Assembly (NCBI GenBank): GCA_018136815.1
Contig: CM030944.1
Coordinates: forward strand, 620,456-684,455
DNA length: 64,000 nt
Direction of reading: 5' to 3'
DNA from: Isochrysis galbana
Lineage: Eukaryota; Haptophyta; Isochrysidales; Isochrysidaceae
The position numbers and the translations under genes are program-made. Below are positions 22,086 through 31,603 of the stretch, piece after piece. The number at the start of each line of letters is the position of its first letter. The first letter of the stretch is position 1. The notes below the pieces were generated by a model, which saw only the letters and a list, made by a program, of their open reading frames with translations, was not told the origin of the DNA and searched no databases.

Positions 22086-22329
22086 CACCGGCGCCAAACA
22101 CGGGTGCCAGTACTGTTGCCCCAACACCAACACTGCTCGCAGCCGTCCGCCCGCCGCCGAGAAGAAAAATCTGGACTCTTCGTGCTAGAACGTAGAACGT
22201 AGAACGTAGAGCGTAGAACCTTCCTAGAAAAAGAAAAATGCCTCTCCACCCCGAGTTCCCGCCTGTTTCCAAATCTACACGCACGCGCTCTAGCCAAGGA
22301 AAAGGCGCTAGGTGGGCCGTCAGTGTTGA
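22086..22329. other. Right flank of the insertion, first representation
   Basis: This ~244 bp starts with the CACCG target duplication and matches 35502-35747 apart from about two small indels. It stops at the N gap. Because it is flank and not element, its recurrence shows that the two contigs overlap. Confidence 0.85.
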
Positions 22330-22429
22330 NNNNNNNNNNNNNNNNNNNNNNNNNNNNNNNNNNNNNNNNNNNNNNNNNNNNNNNNNNNNNNNNNNNNNNN
22401 NNNNNNNNNNNNNNNNNNNNNNNNNNNNN
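22330..22429. other. Assembly gap (100 N) between two overlapping contigs
   Basis: Exactly 100 N. The left contig ends in the right flank of the retrotransposon, while the right contig starts 151 bp inside its left LTR. The gap therefore probably represents a negative-size (overlap) junction. Confidence 0.95.
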
Positions 22430-23579
22430 GGAACGAACGCGAACGAAGGACTGTGGGGCGGCGAGGCGCTCCTAGCGGCCCTAGTGGTTGGCTTTAAGAG
22501 ATTGTTAGACCTACAAAGAACTCTTCCCTCAGGGAGGGAGCCTAGCTGCTTGAGTGCAGCGACGCAGCGAACAACGACGGACAAGAGCTGAGAACAACAG
22601 GATACACCGACTCACGAACACACCGGAATCATTCACCCAAACAAGCAAATTATCAAGCAACCGCGACCCCAAATCACCGATAACTCAAACACGTCGCGAG
22701 AGACGGAGAGAGAGAGCGAGAGAGAGAGACTCCGCAGCGACGGCCGGAGCGTGTCTCCGTTGTAACTTCCCACGTAGCGGAGAGTCCGAAGGGGAGCGTC
22801 CTGTCGCGCGACCACGGCGATCACTTTGGATACAGATCGCAACGAGATGTCTTCACGACGAATAAATCTTGCCGTTGAGCGTGAACCTTCTAGACGCTTC
22901 TAACGAACAACCCTGAGTAGCAACCAAGGGGAAGAAACACCAAAGGGGCCAAGGCTTGCATGTAACTTGCATCAAGGGGAAAGATTCCCTCACCTAGGAA
23001 GCGAACCTACACCGATCTCCAAGGGGAGATGGCAAATTAAACCTCAAATCTCGAGCGGCTAGAGCAACCGACTCGCTCGCCAAAACCTTGACCGAGAAGA
23101 AAGAAGCAAGGACCTACAAGCCAAGGGTAGCGGACCTAGGAATGTGAGAGGAAATTTCCGAACGCCAACGCCAAACGCCGAACGCGGGATTCAACGAAAC
23201 CCTAACCAGGCCAAGCAGAACCTACGAAGAACAGGCCTGGACAACAACGAAAGTCAGCAGTCCCAAGAAAGAACCGGAACCAACAAGAAACAACAAGCCT
23301 TGCAAGAAGCTAAACAAGCCTTCACAAGTAACTCGAGAGCTGAGACAAGCGCGCAGCGAGTGACAGCGACCTGGCTCCTTGGGTCAAGATTACCCGAAAG
23401 GAGGAAAACCTGGAATCTAGACCTGACAAACAGGCTAGAAGGAACGAAACGAGAACTCGAATTCTAGATCGCTAGGACGAACCCTACCAACCTAGGTACC
23501 TGAGCTTCACCGTGTGGCCGCACGGCGAAGGACCTGGAATCAAGAGCCTGGAAATCGCATCATCTGGATGAATGCGACA
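22430..23579 (-). repeat. Left LTR (3' LTR) of the second copy, truncated by the gap
   Basis: Starts at the word GGAACGAACG, equivalent to position 9011 of the first copy, and ends with CGACA before the same C6 tract. It has many single-base deletions (for example GGACAAGAGCTGAG for GGACAAAGAGCCTGAG). Confidence 0.9.
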
Positions 23580-23959
23580 CCCCCCGACTAAGATCGAGAC
23601 GTCTCCCGATGTCGAGCGGTAACCTGAAACAGAGACCTGGAACCTGAACCTGAGCTGACCAGAGGTCAGAATCGGAACAAGAAGCAACGAACATAGCGAG
23701 CGAAACGTGGAGACAAGAACACCCTTTGGATCCAAAGCGAGCACGAAATCGGCGGCTTAACGCGGCGGCCTCTTTCGTACGCACTGCCCCACCCACTTCT
23801 CCCTTTTACAGGAGCTTTGCTCGGGTGTTGCGCCGGGTGTAGAGCGCAGGCAGCACGCGTTCATCACCTCCATGATTCGCTCGACGGAAACTTGAACTCG
23901 GAGCCCTAGCCGAGGCGTGGGCTAGCCTAGAGGACGGGTCCCTTACCCAAGACATGGGA

Positions 23960-26900
23960 TCAACGAGAATGGAGCCTGGATCGAGTGCGCGACGACGGCG
24001 CATCAAGAACGGAGGAAGAGGAGTATCCCTGGCCGACGAAGAAGTTGCTTCCGGGACTCAACATCTTCTGGACAAGTCTCTTCGACGGAGCGATCATAAT
24101 CATCAAGCAAATCAGAACAACGACGGAGCAACTCGGAACGAGGCTCCCAGGTGGCTTCTCGAAGAGAATAGCCACGCCACTTCACGAGGTACTCGTAGAA
24201 TCGCCATGGCTACGACGATCGAGCAACTTCTCAACGATGTACTCGTCGTCAGCCAGCGGCTCTTCATCAACGAAAGTATGATACGGCCGGAGGTTCGAGA
24301 TGTGCACCTCCTCCTTGACTAACCGGTTCTCCAGATCACGGAGTCGGTACCTAGTGTCGGACAGAGCCTCTACGACGCGGTAGGGACCCGAGTAGATGAA
24401 TTGCAACTTGTTGGCGTGGCCTGGTAATCGCATGCAGACGCGATCCCCAGGTTCGAAACGCGCTGGTCTTTGAGACTTGATGGTAGCGTCACGGACTGAC
24501 TCAGCCTGAGCGGCTAGGGTAGCCTCGAGAGCGCTGACCATGAGAGGCGGAGGCTCGCATTGAGCCTGGATGCGTACGAGCGAACGTCGGCGGACGCCGC
24601 CTCGAGAGCAGTTGGCGAAACGGTCTTCGGATCAGAGAGTTGAGCGGGCAGACGCAGCTCACGCCCAAAGATCAAAGACGCTGGAGACCGGGAGGTAACA
24701 CGACCGGAAGAAGCCCTCAACGAGAGGAGTAGGAACGGCAAATGGTCGACCCAATGGCTGCCACCCTCGTTCGAGGCGCGCATTAAACGGATGAGCGTTT
24801 GCTGAGCGCGTTCGACGAAGCCTACACCTTCATGTCGGTACGGCTCTGTACTCGACAAATCAGTCCCGGTGAGCTCCAGAATACGCGAAACAAGAACCGA
24901 ACAAAGATTCGAACCGGCGTCGGTTCGAAGCTGCCTAGGGACTCCATAACGCGTCACAATCAAGCGGATGAACATGTCCAAGGCCACTTCCGACGAGGGA
25001 TCCCCATTCGACGGCTCAGCCTCAATCCATCGAGTGAGCGAGTCGATGAAGACGACCAGCTTGTCGTAACCCGAGACTCCAGGCACGAAGTTGTGAGTGG
25101 GAGCCAGCGAGAGCACGTCGCAGTAGACCACATCAAAGGGTAGGTACCCACGGAGAGACCGGAGGGCGACGCTAGAGCCCTCGGTAGCGGCTTGGCGAGG
25201 GTACACTCGTGGCATTCCCGGACGTAGGATGCAACGTCGGAAGACATGCCCGGCCAGTATACCCGAGTACGAAGAAGACCAGACATACGAGAAACTCCGA
25301 GGTGACCGGAGCGATCGTGGTAGGCAAAAAGGTAGCGAGACCGCAACGAGGGCGGAATGTAGAGCACTAGCGAGTTCGGGTCGGTGGAGTCAGGAACGGT
25401 GCGATAGTAGACGAGCCCATCGTGAACGACGAAACGGCGAAACATCTTGGATTGCTGAGCGGGAACAGGAGCGACAGAACTGGAACACGAATCATCTTCG
25501 GCAATGGGGCCTGAGGCGGCGGCCTGCCGAGGCGACCCTTGGCCTGATGGCTCGTGATTGACCGTCTCTCTTGAGCCTAGGAGTGGCTCTACGAACGGAT
25601 CTTCCGCCAGGGCCGCTCTCATCTCTTCGGAAGTCGGCGTACCCGGAGCCAAATAACTGGACTGGATGGCGGGCCCGGAATCGGAGGCTCGACGACGAGA
25701 TCGATCCAAAGCTTGAAGCCCTCGCGCCGTAGCTACGGAGCGCGTGATGGCAGCCACCGGATGGACCGTTCCTGCTCGGCTAGAGACTCTAAGCCAGGCT
25801 CACGTACCGCTAGCGGCGCTGGGCCGGCGAGTGGTTCGTCTTCGTGTTCCGGCTCCAGTGATGCTAGCCGGGAGAGCCCGTCAGCATCTTGATGAACAGC
25901 TCCTGGTTTATGTTCGACGTCGAACCGGTACTCAGCCAACTTGAGAGCCCACCGAGTCAGCCGAGAGGCTGGCCCACCGGCTACTTGATCCTTCATGGTA
26001 TGCAGCCATCGCAGCGCGGAGTGGTCGACGACTAACTTGAACCGACGCCCCCAAAGGTAGGGTCGCCAATTTCGGATTGATTCCAGGGCAGCCAAGAGCT
26101 CAATCTCAGTCACCGTCCAGTGGCGTTCGGCCGAGGTGAGACTGCGAGCGTAGTACCCAACGACTCGTTCACGGTTATCGTCTCCTAGCTGCGAGAGGAT
26201 GCCGGCGATACCCAACTTGCTAGCCCCATCGGTCTTGACGATGAAGGGACGATCATCCCTGGGTGGAGTCAAGACGGGCTCCGAGGTGATCGCTGCCTTG
26301 AGCTCTTGGATAGCTCGGCGACACTCCTCGGACTGGGACTCCTTTGCCACGTCGCAGCCCTTCCGCGTGAGGGCAGTGAGAGGAGCAGCCTTAGCGGCGA
26401 ATTGGCGAATGAATCGACGATAGTAGGAGCAAAGGCCGAGGAAAGATCGAACCGCTTCCAAGGAGTTGATGGATGACGGGTCGATGTCGGCGACAGCTGC
26501 GACCTTCTTCGGGTCCATCTTGAGACCTTCCCTCGAGACAACGTGACCGAGGTACTCCGTAGAGGTGGCAAAGAAGACACACTTGGACATCTTGCAGGTC
26601 AGGCCGGCCCACTCTAGCCGCTCGAGAACTAGGTCTAGCCGGTGAAGCATTTGCTCGAACGAAGCTTGTGCCCTGGCCTCTTCGGAAGGACCCACGCCCG
26701 TTGACCAGATGCCCACATCATCGAGGTAAGGCATGCAGATCTCCCACGCTAGCGCACCGAGAACGATGTCCATCAAGCGGCACATGTAGGAGGGACCTGA
26801 TTGGATGCCGAACGGTAGAAAGTTGAACTCGTATTTGCCGCGGTGGGTAGTGAAAGCGGTGATATGTTTGTGCGACTCTTTGATCGGGATGCCCCAAAAG

Positions 26901-29900
26901 CCAGAGGCTAAATCGAGAGTACATAAAAAGAGAGAACTGAGCGGCCCTTGGCCGGACGCTAGCCTATCAATAGCCTCTACAATGAGGGGTAGAGGGCTAT
27001 CCTCGACGCGTAGCTTGGCGTTCGTGTCGCGGTAGTCCACGCAGAATCGAACGGAGCCATCTTTCTTGCTGACCAGGACTACTCGGGAAGCCCAAGCCGA
27101 ATTTGACTTGCGAATAATGCCGGCGGCTTCCATCTTGGCTACCTCCTCTTCTATGATGAGCTCGCCTGCGCGGCCCACTCTAGACGGAGCATGCCGGTGA
27201 GGAACAGCACCGGGGTTGAGTGGCAACTCCACCTCGAGAACATGCGTATGGTTTGGAGCCCCCGGGTGCAACGCGAAAGCTTTGATGCGCCGGGCCAAGA
27301 GTTGGCGTACTTCTTCTCGTTGATCGTCGGAAAGAAGCCGGTCTGGATCGATGGTGGCTGAGTCGAGTAGGGCTCGTTGCTCCTCGCTCAGCGCGGTGAC
27401 AGGGTCACCATCCCCTCGCTTCCAGTCGGAGTCCAGCCCCGGTGCAACTTGAAACGCACCTGGAGCGAAGCTATCGGATGCAGAGACGGCAGGGTCAGCG
27501 CATTGACCCCGGTGTGGACGATCGTCACCGCGATGCGGTGATCGTCCGTGGGCGTGACCACCGTGGGCATTACGAGAGGAGACGAATCGAGAGCCTCGCG
27601 ATTTGGTAGGCGGTCGACCAGCATCGCGCAGTCCGAATGATCTCGGAGAGCTAGCGGAACCCTGACCCAGATGGTTGCGCGGTGGAAGGCAGGAATCGTC
27701 ACCGCTTGCTCCGTGTAGAGAAGGTATTCGGACGAGGTAGACGCCGGAGCTTTGGCCGCAAACTCGTCGGCAGACTCAAAGAGAGGTGTATAGAGTGGCT
27801 GCCTAGCATCAGCAGCAGCCTCACCCTCCGATCCGGCCGGGATCTCTCGTGTTCCCGTCGACCTCTCCAGAAAGTCGACAGTCAGCGGCTGACCGGGTGA
27901 CATCGAGATAGCTCCGACGAAGCCGGAGTCCGCGACTGGGGGCGGCGCCGTGGAAACTCTGACTACACATTCGGAAAGGACTCTTGAAGAGTCTTCTGAA
28001 TCGCCAGAGGCCGGACGGAGGCGGAGGCTTCCTTCCGAGCTCGCGGCGTCGAGAGAAATGGTAGCGGAGTGGGCGGCCAAAAAATCGTTCCCGAGCAGAA
28101 GCATCGCGTTTCCTTCGATGACCGCGAACGAATGACGGAAGAGGCGACCGGACAAGGAGAAGACGAGGCTAGCCCGGCCCTAGTGATGAGAGGAAGGCCG
28201 TCCGGCCCATGTAGGTTGGGGACGGTAGCGTCCGATACGCGTTCGACGCAAGCGTCTTCAGGTAGTCGATCGAGAAGAGCAGTGGTGATTACTGACGGGC
28301 CCGCTCCAGTGTCAGCCAGGGTGCTGTTCACCGTGAGGGCAACGTCCGGGAGAACGAACCCTTGAGCTGCGCGGTCGCCATCGGCACGGCAGACCACGAG
28401 ATCGCGGACATAGAGGCAGTGACGAGGGTAGAGTGGCGGCGGAGTGTCCGCGATAGATTCTACTGGAAGCGAGGTTCCGGCTCCGGGTGACGGGGTGGTT
28501 GGATTGGAGGCTGGCCTGGACGGAGAAGATTCATCGACGTGGGGCACTCGCTCGATAGCGGCGGCTACCGTCTGCGGCACGAATGGTATCGAGGAGCGTG
28601 GGGATGCCTTTGCTGAACTAGAGGGGTTAGGCACGCCATCATAGCCTAGCCCTCGACGGTCCGTCGGATGCCGAGGTTGATCCATTTGGCGTGACCATTC
28701 CTTCTCCAGGGACTTCTGCAAGTCTGTCTTCGGAAGCTTCGACAACTCGGAAAATCCGGCCGCACTGAGGCCCCTAGCGGTAGCCCCATCGCAATACAGT
28801 GCCCGTGGAGTATCCTCTCCTTCGGCGGCGTCGGAGGGCTTGGTCTCGAGGGTCTGCATGCTCCGGTGTTCTGGCATCTCGGGCGTGTCATCTTCTCCCG
28901 AGTCGGGCCCGACATCCCAGGTTTCGAGTGGCCTTTCGGCTACGAACGAATTGGTCAGTTCGGCCACTCCCTCGTCGCCAGCCGTGAAGGAGGCGCTCGG
29001 AGATAGTGCATTGATGCCTTGAGAGCCCAGTCGAGACAAGATGGGAGGTTCCGACGGCTCCGCAGCTGCCGCTTGCTCAGCGATTTCTTGGGCGATGGAA
29101 GGCGTGACATCCTGCCACCGATGGACCCCCGAAATTACATCACGGTCGAAGACCTGCCACTTGCTGCGGCGCTTCTTCACCGTGTTTGGAGGGCCTGGCG
29201 TTGTAGAGCGGTCCTCTATGGGCCACTCCCACGGCAGGAAGCGGTCTCCTTCCGCCTCGGCCTCGTCTTGCGATACGTTTGTTTCCGAGTCCTCCTGATG
29301 AAGCAGGCGAGAAGCATCGGCAACGGGGCCTGCGTCCGGGATCACGACAACCGAATCAGACACTGGCGAACCGCTGGGAGGCGTGAGGTGAGAGCTAGAA
29401 GCTGCTTCGCCTCTCCCCTCCATGAAACGAGCCAGAGCCGTCCTCGGCTCAGCCAGTTCGAAACCGGTCGAGCAAAGCGAGGGGCGTTCTCTCAAGCTGG
29501 CAGCTGCTTGGGAAATTGCCCAGTCCACCGTGAAGTTGAGCGAACGCGACGCCTTGGCTTTGCGCGCATAACGGCGCAAGACCGGCATCCACTGGGCCGC
29601 CATTGCACCGGCAATGCCCACGTAGGTGCGGCTGCGAAGGGCGCCACGGTGGGGCGACGGCGATAGATCCGCCATCGCGGATAGACGTCCCTCGACAATC
29701 TTCGAAGGCTGCAGGGGCGGGAGTGAAGCCGTCAGGTACAGGCCAGTTGCTTTTTGATGGCCCGTGCCGTGCTGCCACGGCTGCACAAACTGCCGCGGTC
29801 GCAACCCCCCGACTAAGGCGGAGGCTTCCGCGTGCATTCGAGGATTTTCGACGGCAACGAAAGGCGCGTTGGCGCTTGCCATGGCGAGGAAGACTCTAGC

Positions 29901-30431
29901 GGCGGATTCGAGAGCCTGGCGTCGTCCCGGCTCCCGATCGAGCCACTGGCAACTCACCGCCGACAAATACGTGCACGGCGGATGCGCGACCACGAGGTCC
30001 CAACCGAGGTTTTGAATGTGAAGAGCATCTCCGCAGAAGTGGGGAATGTAGTCGATCTCCGACGGTCGTAGATCGCACGTCGCGACGTGCGCTCCGGCGA
30101 GTAGGAACATCGAAGACACGACCCCGCTAGCTTCACCGACGACTAGAACGCGGGGTGGAGGAATCCCCTCGGCCGCGTCGAACGTCACGGCGTCGTGGAT
30201 CGCCGCTAACTCAGCGCAAAGCTCGTCAAAATGCGTCGGCAGTACGGCAGAGGGTGATGAATGAGTGCTCGCGTGCGGCCGCCGCAAGGCTAGAGCAGCT
30301 TCGGCGAGATGGCGGGGCAAGATGACGGAGGAACCGCTAGCCCGGGCACGGGAGGCGGCTAACATTTGGAGCTCGCGCGTAGGGGCGCGGGCAGCTTCAG
30401 TAGACTTGGCGGCCGAGGAACAACCAACCAC
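23960..30431 (-). pseudogene. pol: Pol, second assembled copy, interrupted by single-base indels
   Basis: Same protein as 10565-17044 in five main pieces: methyltransferase-like plus start of retropepsin (30431 to about 28180), protease/spacer (28155-27388), RT-RNase H (27298-25733), integrase (25757-24514) and C-terminal/chromodomain pieces (24541-23960). Breaks sit at short runs, for example GCCCTAG for GCCCCTAG near 28178, CCATCCCCTCG for CCATCCCCCTCG near 27410, ATGGACC for ATGGGACC near 25762, and CTGACC for CTGGACC near 24535. All catalytic motifs remain. The breaks are likely consensus errors. Confidence 0.88.
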
Positions 30432-30463
30432 GGCGATCCGGTGGATGGCCTCGGCAGTAGAAT

Positions 30464-31600
30464 TCAGGGGGAGGGGTCGTCGCCCTGAAGTTTCGGTGGG
30501 CTAGACCTGAAGGGGGTTGGCTCCGGCGGGCGATCCCTGGAACAGGGATCCTCCGGAGAGCCGAGAGAAAGAGGAGACGCCGGCGTCCGTGTGGGGCGCG
30601 ACGAGAGATCGTAATCGACGGCCCCTGCGTCTCCCGAGTCTGGGGTGGCCACGGCGTGAGCGCGGAAAGCCGCAGCTCCCTTGGAACCTTCAACTTCATT
30701 GACTCCGGAAGCCGACCCTTCCGGGTCGGTAACCAGGTCAGAAACGAGAACGGGTGCAACTTCGAGACGAGAGAATGAACACGATGACGGAGAAATATAA
30801 CGAACCGCGGAGAGAGGTGAGGAGGAGGCACTAGTCTCCGCCTCTACAGCACGAGAACCTACAGTAGACAACGACAATTCGTCCGCAGAGCGGCTCCGGC
30901 TATGGCCCTTGGGAGAGAGGTCTCCAGTGGGGTCCCGCCGGGAAAGAGCAGAAACAGGTAGAGCAGCAACAACGTTTTCGGACGCGGCAGCGGCCACGTC
31001 GGACCTATCCATAGAACCTAGAGCAGAAGATGATACCGAGTCGACAGCCCCCGAGGGCTTCACAACTGATTGTTTACGAAACGAAGAGACCGAAGACGCG
31101 TCGAATCCACCTAGCCCACCCCCTTGGGCAGGGCCGTCGGGGGGTGAATCCAGGGATGAAGATGCGACGAAAGACCTAGGAGAGTTAGAAGAAACCGATG
31201 ACAGCATAGTATCCGTAGAAATAGATTCCAAGAGGGGCAGCGAGCGAGAATCGGCCCCTAACATCCTAATAGCGTGCGGAGTAATAGAAGAACTTGTAGA
31301 CGTACACGAATTTCGGAGAGTCGGGTCGCGACTATCTCCGGGGCAAACCTGTTTCCAGGAGCCCGGGTCAAGTGTCGACTCCGGCTTCCGAGATAGCCGT
31401 CCGGCGGGGGCTTCAGCCGGCGAGGCGGCTCCCACCGTCGAAGACTGAATGGAGCTAGAGACAGGGGGAGAATCGCCGCGTTGACAGCTCTTCTCCCCAA
31501 GCGACGTAGGGATCGGATCGGGATGGTGGTGGTGGCGTTCGGGCCCACCGCCCGAGATGTTCTCCGCCAGGGTTTGAGGGACGGGGACCCCGCCGGACCC
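30464..31600 (-). CDS. Gag-pol linker, open in the gag frame after the TAG (about 378 codons)
   Basis: Directly after the gag TAG (31603-31601) the same frame continues open to a TGA near 30464. The protein is Ser/Pro/Glu-rich and probably disordered, with no Cys/His cluster or catalytic motif. Adding one C to the CCCC-T-CCCCC tract just before the TGA would join it in frame to pol. The first copy reads CCCCC-T-CCCC at the same place, so each copy may have lost one C and the linker and pol may be a single frame. This segment is best seen as the N-terminal part of the readthrough pol product. Confidence 0.65.
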   Translation of the reverse strand, partial: GSGGVPVPQTLAENISGGGPERHHHHPDPIPTSLGEKSCQRGDSPPVSSSIQSSTVGAASPAEAPAGRLSRKPESTLDPGSWKQVCPGDSRDPTLRNSCTSTSSSITPHAIRMLGADSRSLPLLESISTDTMLSSVSSNSPRSFVASSSLDSPPDGPAQGGGLGGFDASSVSSFRKQSVVKPSGAVDSVSSSALGSMDRSDVAAAASENVVAALPVSALSRRDPTGDLSPKGHSRSRSADELSLSTVGSRAVEAETSASSSPLSAVRYISPSSCSFSRLEVAPVLVSDLVTDPEGSASGVNEVEGSKGAAAFRAHAVATPDSGDAGAVDYDLSSRPTRTPASPLSLGSPEDPCSRDRPPEPTPFRSSPPKLQGDDPSP

Positions 31601-31603
31601 CTA
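31601..31603 (-). promoter_or_regulatory. Gag UAG stop, candidate readthrough site
   Basis: Context in element sense is CAG-TAG-GGG-TCC. The codons after the stop contain GGGG...CCCC complementarity (within about 25 nt), so a stem could form just downstream. The same TAG is present in the other copy (18211-18209), so it is not a sequencing error. UAG followed by a G and a structured region resembles retroviral gag-pol readthrough signals. Function is inferred only. Confidence 0.5.

Noticed and set aside
23960..30431. Biological inactivation of pol in the second copy
   Set aside because: All breaks are single-base run-length changes near a contig end, and the other representation of the same locus is intact.
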